Assembly (NCBI GenBank): GCA_023412495.1
Contig: JAEYNP010000045.1
Coordinates: forward strand, 1 to 64,000
From: Pseudomonadota bacterium
GTDB lineage: Bacteria; Desulfobacterota; Desulfobulbia; Desulfobulbales; Desulfocapsaceae
Length of the DNA stretch: 64,000 nucleotides
Direction of reading: 5' to 3'
Below are positions 36,078-44,207 of the stretch, one piece after another. A model generated the notes under the pieces. It saw only the letters and a program-made list of their open reading frames with translations, made no database searches and was not told the DNA's origin. The first letter of the stretch is position 1; each line of letters starts with the position of its first letter. Both the position numbers and the translations under genes were made by a program.

Positions 36078-36755
36078 TCACCCTACATCGTCAGGGTCGG
36101 CGGGATCGAAGAATTCCTGCTCGGTCCAGAGCACGGCGCGACGGATAAGTTCCGCCGCCGTTTTGATGCCGAGCTTCTGCTTCACCCGGTCGCGGTAGGT
36201 GCCGATGGTCTTGACGCCGAGCTTCATACGGTCGGCGATCTCCCGGGTGGAGAGCCCGGCTCCGATCAGTCGGAAGACCTCCAGCTCGCGATCGGTGAGG
36301 AGATCGGTGGTCGGGGCGCTCGAAACCTCCGGCTTGAGGTGGAAGCGGTCGAGCAGCCGCTCCATGATGTTCGAGCTGACATGGATCTTGCCGGCCAGGA
36401 TGCAGCGCAGGGCGAACATCACCTTTTCGCTCGCTTCCTTTTTCATGATGTAGCCCCGTGCCCCGGCCCTGATGGCGCGCTCGGCCCAGACCTGCTCGTC
36501 GTGCATGGAAAGGACCAGGATAGCCGGGGAGTGCTTGTTTCCCGCCAGCTCCTTGACCAGATCGAGGCCGTTGTCTCCGGCGAGGGTGATATCGATGATG
36601 GCCAGGTCCGGTGCATACTCCTGGATCAGCTTTCTTGCGCTGGCTATATCCTCGGCCAAACCGCAAACGGCAAAATCGTCCTCCTGGTTAAGCAGTTCCG
36701 CCATGCCCATCCGGAAAATGGGGTGATCGTCGACTATTATCACTCGTGCTTTCAT
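36078..36755 (-). CDS. NarL/LuxR-type response regulator
   Basis: The 225-residue protein has a receiver domain with Asp55 (AIIDITLAG) and Lys in the usual place, a linker, and a GerE/LuxR helix-turn-helix (LTDRELEVFRLIGAGLSTRE onward). Its ATG overlaps the stop of the kinase gene upstream (ATGA), so they are a cognate pair. It is the last gene of a three-gene unit: binding protein, kinase, regulator. Confidence 0.93.
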   Translation of the reverse strand: MKARVIIVDDHPIFRMGMAELLNQEDDFAVCGLAEDIASARKLIQEYAPDLAIIDITLAGDNGLDLVKELAGNKHSPAILVLSMHDEQVWAERAIRAGARGYIMKKEASEKVMFALRCILAGKIHVSSNIMERLLDRFHLKPEVSSAPTTDLLTDRELEVFRLIGAGLSTREIADRMKLGVKTIGTYRDRVKQKLGIKTAAELIRRAVLWTEQEFFDPADPDDVG

Positions 36756-39178
36756 TCATTACCCTCCCCGCTGACCGAGATGATCGTCCCACCTTCTTTG
36801 GCCGACTGGATCGACAGCGTCGCGCCGATCGTCTTGGCCCGGTACTGCATGGTATGGAAGCCCATACCCTTGGCCGCCGGCGTGCCTTCGAAGCCTTTGC
36901 CGTCGTCGACGATCTTCACCGAAAAACCGCCATCGTCAACCCGCACATAAACCCCTATATTCCTCGGCTTGCCGTGGCGGGCAGCGTTGAAGACCGCTTC
37001 CCGGATGATGTAATGGAGATTTGTGGCGGTGCTCGTCCCGAGAGGCTTCTCGCCCTCCCAGGAAAGATCGAAGTTGACCGGAAACATCTTCTCGACCTCC
37101 ACCACCAGCTCCTCGATGGCCGACTCCAGCCCGTACTCGATGACATGGACCGGATACAGACCCTGGGACAGGCGGCGGGTCTTCTCGATCGCATCCCGGA
37201 TCAGGTTGCGGATCGTGCCGAGCTGCTCCGCCCTCTCCGGGGCCTCGTCCCGGAGCTTCTGCTGCAGCGCCTTGCTCAACAACTCGACCCCCGTGAGATG
37301 GGAGCCGAGGTCATCGTGCAGGTCGCGGCCGATATTGCTCCGCTCTTCCTCGCTCACGGCGATGATCTGGCGCTCCAGCCGAGCAAGGTCCTCTTCGGCG
37401 TTCTTTTTCAGAACGTGCAGCCACATTCCCTCCAGGACCATGGTCATCTGGCGGATGTCGGAATTGTCGTATTTTTCTTCATTGTTGCAGACCCCGGCCA
37501 CTACGACCACCCTGCCGTCATTGTAGATCGGCACATCGAGGTGCCTCCGCAGCACATTGCCGTAAGGGAAGGTGTCCTTCTCCGTCTCGGCGGTGCAGTC
37601 ATTGACGATAATCGCCCTCTTGCGCATGACCGCCTGGCCGGGAAGACCGGCCCGGGCTATAGGGTGTGGCGTATTCAACTCTTTTTCCGACAGGCTCTTG
37701 CCCTGACCGTTGAAGACGATGAAGGAACAGACGGTCAGCTGTCCCTGTGCGGCGTCGACCTCCGCGAGATACCCCTCCTCGCTTCTCGTGATCTGCACGA
37801 TTCGCCTGAGGATGAAGTCGTACTTCTCCTGCAGAGAGTATTTCTCCATCATGCCGAGGCGCAAGAGGGTGTCGAGGCGCAGCTCGTCGCGATGCAGGAG
37901 GATCTCGTTCTTGATGCGATCCTCGACCATCCTGTTGGCCAGCCGGCCGAGATCCTCGAACTCGCGAAAGACCAGGTTTTCGTTCTCGATCTTCACGTTG
38001 GAATCGGCGGCGTCCCGGAAGAAATTGGTGAACATACTTATTCCCTGCTTGATTTTCAAGGAATAGAGAAAGGTGGAGAGCAGGAGGAAGGCCACGGCGA
38101 TGGCGAAAAGTACGATGAAGGCAAAGACGTTGCGGAAATTGATGCGCTGGTAGGTTTCCGTCTCGGCGGCGATGGTCTGCTCCATGGCGTCCATGAACAG
38201 GGTCGTCCCCAGCACCCAGTCCCAATCCCGGTACGCCTGGACGAAACCCAGTTTCTGATGGGTCTCGCCGGTCGTTGAGCGCTGCACCGAATAGTGCACG
38301 AAACCGTTCTGATCCCCGGTGGTCGCCGTGTGCAGGAAGGCCTCGCCGAACTGCACCCCGTCATTATCCACCAGATCCTTGACGGAGCGGCCGATCAGCC
38401 GTTCGTCCCGATTGCTGAGGATGGTCCCGTCGGAGCGAAAGCAGAAGACATCGCCGTCCTTGCCGAACTGGATGTTGCGCATCCTCGCCAGCACCTCGCG
38501 CTGCAGCCCCTCTTCCAGGTCTTCGTGATAGATACCGGCGCCGATGAACCAGTCGAGCGGCGCGAAATACTTGACGAAGGCGATCTTCGGGAAACTCCCG
38601 GTGAAGCCGGGTTTGATGAGATTGTAGCGGTAGATCCCCGCCTCCTTTTCCCTGATGATCGAGACGATGTCGCCGACCACGTCCTGACCGGTGATCTCAT
38701 GGAAGGCCGCCGCCGATTTTCCCTCGAAATATGGTTCATCGGCAAAAAGATCGATCACGCCGCTGGTCACCCGACCGATGAAATAGTAACCCCGGCCATT
38801 GTTCCAGCGGATGGGCCGGAGCAGCTCGATGATCTTCCAGCGCAGCTCCTCAAGGGTTCTCTCATCCTTGAACAGCCGATAATTGTGGGAGGCCATGGTG
38901 TAGGCAGCCTGCACCCGCTCGCGGATATCCATCTCGACCTGCAGCTCCGTCTGCCGCCGCCGGTACTTGATGAGCTCCACCACATTGGCCACTTCCTCCT
39001 GCAGCCGCACCTCGTACTGATGGCGGTAGTTGGCCTTGATATTGGCGATGCTTTCCTGATATGCCTGGTACTCGTTGACCGCCCAGAAGATTCCGATGAA
39101 CACGGTCAGCGAGGTGATTACCACCAGGGATGCATAGAAGGGCGCGGCGGAAAGGGTGATTCTGCGAAAGATGTTCAC
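36752..39178 (-). CDS. Sensor histidine kinase with periplasmic Cache domains and GAF
   Basis: The 808-residue protein is arranged as follows: transmembrane helix (about 10-35), a large periplasmic double-Cache region (about 40-340; motifs WNNGRGYYFIG and YFAPLDWFIGAGIY, then WDWVLGTTLFMDAM), a second transmembrane helix (about 345-372), a linker, GAF (about 430-570), HisKA_3 with SNIGRDLHDDLGSHLTGVEL, and HATPase (NLHYIIREAVFNAARHG). It is a NarX/DegS-like kinase that phosphorylates the overlapping LuxR-type regulator. The binding protein encoded 27 bases upstream probably shares its signal. Confidence 0.92.
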   Translation of the reverse strand: MNIFRRITLSAAPFYASLVVITSLTVFIGIFWAVNEYQAYQESIANIKANYRHQYEVRLQEEVANVVELIKYRRRQTELQVEMDIRERVQAAYTMASHNYRLFKDERTLEELRWKIIELLRPIRWNNGRGYYFIGRVTSGVIDLFADEPYFEGKSAAAFHEITGQDVVGDIVSIIREKEAGIYRYNLIKPGFTGSFPKIAFVKYFAPLDWFIGAGIYHEDLEEGLQREVLARMRNIQFGKDGDVFCFRSDGTILSNRDERLIGRSVKDLVDNDGVQFGEAFLHTATTGDQNGFVHYSVQRSTTGETHQKLGFVQAYRDWDWVLGTTLFMDAMEQTIAAETETYQRINFRNVFAFIVLFAIAVAFLLLSTFLYSLKIKQGISMFTNFFRDAADSNVKIENENLVFREFEDLGRLANRMVEDRIKNEILLHRDELRLDTLLRLGMMEKYSLQEKYDFILRRIVQITRSEEGYLAEVDAAQGQLTVCSFIVFNGQGKSLSEKELNTPHPIARAGLPGQAVMRKRAIIVNDCTAETEKDTFPYGNVLRRHLDVPIYNDGRVVVVAGVCNNEEKYDNSDIRQMTMVLEGMWLHVLKKNAEEDLARLERQIIAVSEEERSNIGRDLHDDLGSHLTGVELLSKALQQKLRDEAPERAEQLGTIRNLIRDAIEKTRRLSQGLYPVHVIEYGLESAIEELVVEVEKMFPVNFDLSWEGEKPLGTSTATNLHYIIREAVFNAARHGKPRNIGVYVRVDDGGFSVKIVDDGKGFEGTPAAKGMGFHTMQYRAKTIGATLSIQSAKEGGTIISVSGEGNE

Positions 39179-39205
39179 GGCCTCACCCTGGATGATACGA
39201 AAAGC

Positions 39206-40351
39206 TCAGTTGTCATCCCGAACCTTGCGGACAATAGGAAAAATCTCGGTGAGATAGATGGCGTCCAGGCCCTGGTGGTCCTTGGCGCCGAACTCGAGGA
39301 GAAGCCCGCCGAGGTCGAATTTGCCGACCTCTTCCATGGTTTCGATGAACTTCTCGGTGGTGAGTTCTCCCGGCACCGACCGGGCTATCTCAGTGAAAAG
39401 ACGGCCGGCGATGAATCCTTCCAGGGAGGTGAAACTGATCTGCGCATCATGCTGGTACTTGGCCATCGCCGAGTGATATTCTCCGATCAGGGGGATGTCC
39501 GAGTCCTGCGGCAGGGGGACCACCTGCGACACCAGCACACCACTGCCGTAGCCGCCGAGTGCTTCCCGCAGGCTCTCCGTGCCGACGAAGGAAATGTTGC
39601 AGAAGACGATCTCCTTGTCTACCTTGTTTTTGCTCAGCTTTATAAATTCGGAGCAGGCAGTGTAGGCGCCGACCAGCACCACCGCTTCCGGCTCCGCCTT
39701 GTAAATTTCCCGCATAGCCCCCATGACGGCCACAGTGTTGCGCTCATAGCTGCCTTTGGAGACCAGCTGCCGGCCCCGCTTGGCGAGAGCTCGCTCGATC
39801 CCCTCGAGTCCGGCGAAACCGTAGCTGTCATTCTGATAAAAACAGGAAATCCTGGTGAATTTTTTCTTGTCGATCAGGTAGGAGGCCAACTTTTCCATCT
39901 CCTGGAAATAGCTGGCCCGGACGTTGATGACATAGGGCTGGAAAGGGGTCCTGAGGAATTCAGCCCCGGTGAAAGGGCCGAAGAAGGGGATCCGCGATTC
40001 GTTGGCGATGGGGACCACGGCCATCGAGGTCGGGGTGCCGACCGCGCCGATCAGGGCGAACACCTTATCGTGGTTGATAAGCTCCCTGGTGTTCCGGACC
40101 GCCTCGTCGGGCTCGTAGCCGTCGTCCCGGCTGAACAGGGTGACCTCCCGCCCGTGGATGCCGCCGTTGTCGTTGGCCAGGGAAAAGGCGGCGAGCAGTC
40201 CCGCCCGCATTTCCCGCCCCAGATTCTGAGCTGGGCCGCTCAAGGCGCATGATTGCCCGAGGACTATCGGCCGGATATTGGTCCGGGCCTGCCCCGCAGC
40301 CGACAGCAAGAAGCAGGCAAGAACGAGAAGAACGAGAAAAAACCTGATCAT
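39206..40351 (-). CDS. Periplasmic branched-chain-amino-acid-type substrate-binding protein
   Basis: The 381-residue protein has a signal peptide (MIRFFLVLLVLACFLLSAAG) and a type I periplasmic-binding fold of the LivJ/LivK kind (IVLGQSCALSGPAQNLGREM, then IGAVGTPTSMAVVPIANESR). No permease or ATPase genes are near. Instead it leads an operon with a Cache kinase and a LuxR-type regulator, which suggests it works as a ligand receptor for the kinase. The ligand is unknown. Confidence 0.9.
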   Translation of the reverse strand: MIRFFLVLLVLACFLLSAAGQARTNIRPIVLGQSCALSGPAQNLGREMRAGLLAAFSLANDNGGIHGREVTLFSRDDGYEPDEAVRNTRELINHDKVFALIGAVGTPTSMAVVPIANESRIPFFGPFTGAEFLRTPFQPYVINVRASYFQEMEKLASYLIDKKKFTRISCFYQNDSYGFAGLEGIERALAKRGRQLVSKGSYERNTVAVMGAMREIYKAEPEAVVLVGAYTACSEFIKLSKNKVDKEIVFCNISFVGTESLREALGGYGSGVLVSQVVPLPQDSDIPLIGEYHSAMAKYQHDAQISFTSLEGFIAGRLFTEIARSVPGELTTEKFIETMEEVGKFDLGGLLLEFGAKDHQGLDAIYLTEIFPIVRKVRDDN

Positions 40352-40520
40352 AGTGTCCCAACTGCCGGACAATGGAAAGAAGTTGACAAGAATAGGTTCT
40401 GCGCGTACCTCTCTTATTATCGTAAACCGGCCGTAAACACCATATCTTTTTGCATGTCCGGCCGGGAGAAGACAGTCGCTCGCAACGAGGGGCGAAAGTG
40501 CCTTCATGAAATACTTTCCT

Positions 40521-40600
40521 GCGGTGCTTGGTAGTACATATGGTACAGCCAAGCGCCGTTTCAGACCTACAACGAAGTAGATTGGACTTTTTACGAGTCC
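40521..40600 (+). repeat. Palindromic element with TACATATGGTA core, copy 1
   Basis: The sequence around CTTGGTAGTACATATGGTACAG can fold on itself (CTTGG with CCAAG), followed by GCGCCGTTTCAGACCTACAA and a small hairpin GGACT-TTTTACG-AGTCC. A second, more symmetric copy is at 42541-42625. It lies between the divergent binding-protein and fdhD genes, 24 bases before the fdhD start. Confidence 0.7.
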
Positions 40601-40624
40601 ATCGGTAGAGAAAACAAGCAAAAA

Positions 40625-41416
40625 ATGAATATGCCACAGACCCTCAGCACCCCGCTCACCCTGTGCCAGTCCACCACGGTCATCACCCCCGACGGGGCAA
40701 GTGAACAGGAAGAACACCTGGCGATCGAGACCCCGTATACCATCGCCTTGAACGATGAGAACATCGGTTCTTCGATGGTTTTGCCCGTGGGCCTCGAGGA
40801 ATTCGGGGCCGGATTCCTGTTCGGCCAGGGTTATATCAAGCGGCCGGAAGAGATAAAAGAGATCCTCGTCTGTCCGGAGGGGCGGATTGCCGTCTATGCC
40901 GATGTGGAGATGACGGAACCCAAGGAAGTGATCATCACCTCGGGTTGCGGCGGCACCGGCAAGATAGCCAGGGAGATGCTGGAGGGAGTCTTCGAGCCGC
41001 TGCAGGAGTGTACCATCTCCCTGCCGGAGATCGGCACCTTTATCCGCCAGGCCCTGATGCATTCGCCGCTCGGGCCGCAGACCCACTGCGTCCACGGCTG
41101 CGGCCTGTGGCAAGATGGCAAGCTGCAGGTCTTCTTCGAGGACGTGGGCCGCCATAATGCAGTCGACAAAGTCCTGGGGGCGATTCTCCTGGGACGAGCC
41201 ACCCCCAGGGGGGCGGTTTACACCACCGGAAGATTGACCTCTGACATGGTGCTGAAATGCGCCCGGATCGGCATTCCCATCATCATGTCGCGGACCGCAC
41301 CCTCGTCGCTGGGGCTCGCCATCGCCAGAAGAGCGGGCGCGACGCTCATCGCCTATGCCCGACCGGACCGGTTGAATGTGTTCAACGCGCCGGAGCGGGT
41401 CAAATACAAGGACTGA
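40625..41416 (+). CDS. fdhD: FdhD sulfur-transfer protein for formate dehydrogenase cofactor
   Basis: The 263-residue protein carries the FdhD blocks LPVGLEEFGAGFLFGQGYI, FFEDVGRHNAVDKVLG and VYTTGRLTSDMVLKCARIGI. FdhD passes sulfur from a cysteine desulfurase to the Mo/W-bis-MGD cofactor. The conserved active-site loop, CxxC in E. coli FdhD (C121, C124), reads SGCGGTGK here, so the first Cys is kept and the second is Thr; other cysteines occur at THCVHGCGL. Its stop codon lies inside the first unit of a tandem repeat. No formate dehydrogenase gene is adjacent. Confidence 0.92.
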   Translation: MNMPQTLSTPLTLCQSTTVITPDGASEQEEHLAIETPYTIALNDENIGSSMVLPVGLEEFGAGFLFGQGYIKRPEEIKEILVCPEGRIAVYADVEMTEPKEVIITSGCGGTGKIAREMLEGVFEPLQECTISLPEIGTFIRQALMHSPLGPQTHCVHGCGLWQDGKLQVFFEDVGRHNAVDKVLGAILLGRATPRGAVYTTGRLTSDMVLKCARIGIPIIMSRTAPSSLGLAIARRAGATLIAYARPDRLNVFNAPERVKYKD

Positions 41417-41505
41417 GCGTCTACTACAAGGACTGAGCGATGAGGACTGAGGACTGAGAATCTCTATCCCCCACTCAGTCCTCAGCACTCAGTCCTCAGT
41501 CCTTT
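41406..41505. repeat. Opposed tandem GGACTGA-like repeats between convergent fdhD and ddl
   Basis: Two direct copies of CTACAAGGACTGAGCG (the first includes the fdhD stop) lead into GAGGACTGAGGACTGAG. After about 14 bases comes the complementary run CTCAGTCCTCAGCACTCAG, then TCCTCAGTCC. The arms can pair over about 25 bases. It ends at the ddl stop codon and is placed to terminate both genes. The design matches the start of the window. Confidence 0.75.
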
Positions 41506-42442
41506 ATTTTTCCATCCCAAGCTCGATGAGCCGTTCGAGAAACTGCGGAAACGGCAGTCCATGTTTAGCCGCAGCCTGGGGCATGAGGCTTGTCGCAGTC
41601 ATGCCGGGGATGGTATTGGTTTCAAGGAGATAGAGCGAGCCGTCGGCGGCAAGGATCATGTCCGTGCGGGAATAGCCCCTGAGGCGCAGGGCGCGGTGGG
41701 CGGCCACGGCAAATTTCTGGGCGAGGGCGGTCTCTTCCGGAGTGATTCGGGCCGGGCAGATCTCCTCGGTGGCCCCCGGTTTGTATTTCGCATCGTAGTC
41801 AAAAAAGTCGAAGCCCTCACCGGGAACGATCTCGATGACCGGCAGGGCCTCCACATCGCGGTTGCCGAGGACCCCGACAGTGAGTTCCCGCCCACGCACA
41901 TACTGTTCCACCATCACGTGGCTGTCGTTGCTGAGGCCTCTTTTGATCCCGGTCAGGATGTCGTCTTTGGTGCGGGCGAGAGTCAGCCCCAGGCTCGAGC
42001 CCTCGTGCACCGGTTTGATGACGACCGGCAGGCCGAAGCGGGCGACCAGAACCTCGGCATCCAGGCTGTCGTCCTCGCACAGAATCAGCCAGTCGGCAAC
42101 CGGCAGGCCGTTCAGCCGGTACAGTTCCTTGGCCAGATGTTTATCCATGGCGATGGCACTGCCGAGCACTCCAGACCCTTGATAGGGGACGCCGAGCAAT
42201 TCGAGGAACCCCTGCATCGTGCCGTCTTCGCCATAGCGTCCGTGAAGCAGGATGAAGGCGAAATCGACTTCCGGCGCGTCGGCCGCGAGACGGGCCAGGT
42301 CCGTGGCCGGATCGTAGCGCCGCACCAGGAATTTCTGCGGGTCGAGCGCCTTTTCCACGCCCGCCGCGCCGTTCAGGGATACCTGACGTTCGCCCGATGT
42401 TCCCCCTGCCACCAAAGCAATATGCAGTTTGCCTTCCACCAT
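41504..42442 (-). CDS. ddl: D-alanine--D-alanine ligase
   Basis: This 312-residue ATP-grasp enzyme joins two D-alanines for peptidoglycan. Family motifs are HIALVAGGTSGERQVSL, the LLHGRYGEDGTMQGFLELL block, GSSLGL in the triad region, and YLLETNTIPGMTATSLMPQAA at the C-terminus, with the metal-binding glutamate and asparagine. The ATG at 42442 follows GGGGGAA and starts at the family boundary; the frame extends upstream without similarity. Length is normal. Confidence 0.95.
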   Translation of the reverse strand: MVEGKLHIALVAGGTSGERQVSLNGAAGVEKALDPQKFLVRRYDPATDLARLAADAPEVDFAFILLHGRYGEDGTMQGFLELLGVPYQGSGVLGSAIAMDKHLAKELYRLNGLPVADWLILCEDDSLDAEVLVARFGLPVVIKPVHEGSSLGLTLARTKDDILTGIKRGLSNDSHVMVEQYVRGRELTVGVLGNRDVEALPVIEIVPGEGFDFFDYDAKYKPGATEEICPARITPEETALAQKFAVAAHRALRLRGYSRTDMILAADGSLYLLETNTIPGMTATSLMPQAAAKHGLPFPQFLERLIELGMEK

Positions 42443-42540
42443 GTGATATTCCCCCATTTGTACGAATGATAAAGCCGTAAAAAGTGCTCCAACCGTGGAG
42501 ATGGGCTCTGGAAAAAGTTCGATATACGAGGCGTAGAGCC

Positions 42541-42625
42541 TGAAACGGCGCTTTGGTAGTACATATGGTACAGCGAAGCGCCGTTTCAGACCTACAAAGA
42601 AGTAGATCGGACTTTTTACGAGTCC
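42541..42625 (+). repeat. Palindromic element with TACATATGGTA core, copy 2
   Basis: GAAACGGCGCTT pairs with AAGCGCCGTTTC around TGGTAGTACATATGGTACAGCG, itself partly palindromic. CAGACCTACAAAGAAGTAGA and the hairpin GGACT-TTTTACG-AGTCC follow. Orientation is the same as copy 1. It lies in the 438-base gap between ddl and rpsU, where nothing else is evident. Confidence 0.75.
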
Positions 42626-42880
42626 AGCACGAATAAAATATTTGATAAAGACAGGCCGTGGGCCCATTGTCAGTGTACCACAGCAGCCTGCGGCCTGCCA
42701 GCAAAGCCGGCAGGGATTATGCCGAGCCGGTCCCATAAAAATACATTGACAAAAGTTCCAGAGCTTTAGTATATAAATGAGATTGTCGTCCTGAAACAGG
42801 AGCCTTACTCTTAAAGAAGAACGCTGAATACCGCCTTTTCCTAATCTTGAATGATTCGTTAACATCAAACGGAGCCGCAT

Positions 42881-43075
42881 ATGATAGAAGTTGAAGTCCG
42901 AGGAGATCTTGAGTACGCAATCCGCCAGCTGAAAAAGAAGCTGCAGATAGACGGCATTAAACGTGAGCTGAAACGTCGTGAGTACTACGAGAAACCGAGC
43001 GTGAAAAAGCGCCGGAAGCAGGCGGAAGCCCGCAGAAAACTTCGCAAGTTCGCACGGCTGAAGAAAACGGCGTAA
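42881..43075 (+). CDS. rpsU: Small ribosomal subunit protein bS21
   Basis: The 64-residue protein is strongly basic and matches S21 along its whole length (EVRGDLEYAIRQLKKKLQID, then LKRREYYEKPSVKKRRKQAE). S21 helps 16S rRNA pairing with mRNA in initiation. CGGAG precedes the ATG. An inverted repeat follows the stop. Confidence 0.97.
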   Translation: MIEVEVRGDLEYAIRQLKKKLQIDGIKRELKRREYYEKPSVKKRRKQAEARRKLRKFARLKKTA

Positions 43076-43090
43076 AGCGGTTGCCACCCT

Positions 43091-43117
43091 CTGAGAGCCA
43101 GTCGCATCGGCTCTCAG
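43091..43117 (+). terminator. Hairpin after rpsU
   Basis: CTGAGAGCC and GGCTCTCAG form a 9-bp perfect stem with a 9-base loop, 15 bases after the rpsU stop codon. No T run follows, so termination is not assured. It also lies about 20 bases before the open frame of xerD begins. Confidence 0.5.
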
Positions 43118-43156
43118 CAAGGTCGCCCCGGCCGGTAGGCCGATTCACGAGACGCC

Positions 43157-44074
43157 ATCGAAACTCCGCCCCTTCCAGAACATCTTACTGCAGCTTTCGA
43201 GCTGTACCTTCACTATCTCATTTCCGAAAAGAGACTGGCCGAAAACACCGTCGCGGCATATTCCGCCGATGTAAACCTCTTTCTTGGCTTCTGTGCCGCT
43301 CACCAGAAAAAGCGACCGGAGGACATGGACCTTGCCGCCATCCACGCCTTTCTTCGCCGGCACGGCGCTGTCGACGACGTTTCCCGGCGCACCAACGCCC
43401 GGCGGATCTCTTCACTGAAATCCTTCTTCGATTTCCTGGTTCGGGAAGATTTGTCCCCACGCAATCCATTTGCCATGGTCGACCTGCCGAAAAGCGGCAG
43501 GATCCTGCCCAAGGCCCTGACCGAACAGGAGGTCCTGAGCCTGCTCGCGCCGCCCGCCGCCGAGACGCCCATCGCCCTCCGCGACCATGCCATGCTCTAT
43601 CTGCTCTATGCCACCGGACTCAGGGTGTCGGAACTGGTCCGGCTGCCTCTGGCCGCCTGCAATCTCGGCGCGGGCTTCGTCCGGGTGATCGGCAAGGGGG
43701 ACAAGGAGCGGCTGATCCCCTTCGGCGAGCAGGCGAGGACGCGGATCAATCACTACCTGAAATCGGCCCGCCCCCTCATTCTGCAGGGCAAGCGGAGCAA
43801 CTATCTCTTTGTCACCCGGCGAGGCACCTGCATGACCCGGCTTCGGTTCTGGCAGATCGTCCGGAAGAATGCCATGACGGCGGGCATCGTGAAGGATATC
43901 TCGCCCCATATGCTCCGCCACTCGTTCGCCACCCATCTCCTCGGCAACGGCGCCGATCTTCGGGCGGTGCAGATGATGCTCGGCCACGCCGACATCGCCA
44001 CCACCCAGATTTATACTCATATCGATCACGCCCGGCTGAAGGGAATCCATAAAAAATTCCACCCGCGGGGGTAA
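43157..44074 (+). CDS. xerD: Tyrosine recombinase XerD (start codon unclear)
   Basis: The catalytic domain is complete: Arg in ATGLRVSEL, Lys in GKGDKERLIP, HxxR in HMLRHSFATHLL, and the final His and Tyr in LGHADIATTQIYTH. The N-terminal SAM-like arm is also encoded (FELYLHYLISEKRLAENTVA), reaching back to a TAG at 43136-43138. No ATG, GTG or TTG occurs in this frame before the ATG at 43325, which would delete the arm. I place the start at an ATC (43157); a CTG at 43202 is an alternative, as is a frameshift. XerC/XerD recombine dif to resolve chromosome dimers. Confidence 0.85.
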   Translation: METPPLPEHLTAAFELYLHYLISEKRLAENTVAAYSADVNLFLGFCAAHQKKRPEDMDLAAIHAFLRRHGAVDDVSRRTNARRISSLKSFFDFLVREDLSPRNPFAMVDLPKSGRILPKALTEQEVLSLLAPPAAETPIALRDHAMLYLLYATGLRVSELVRLPLAACNLGAGFVRVIGKGDKERLIPFGEQARTRINHYLKSARPLILQGKRSNYLFVTRRGTCMTRLRFWQIVRKNAMTAGIVKDISPHMLRHSFATHLLGNGADLRAVQMMLGHADIATTQIYTHIDHARLKGIHKKFHPRG

Positions 44075-44207
44075 CTCCCCTCGACCTCGGCGCAAAGAAA
44101 TCCGGGACAGGGTGATTTTCTGCTCACTGGCAGTGGCAATATTTTGCAAGACAACATACAATGCCTTCATATTCCTCGACTTAAGAGCAAAAACGAAAGC
44201 GGAAACC

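Noticed and set aside
36746..40252. Very long open frames on the plus strand opposite the kinase and binding-protein genes
   Set aside because: They mirror GC-rich real genes on the minus strand, have no ribosome sites, and their products show no recognisable domain.
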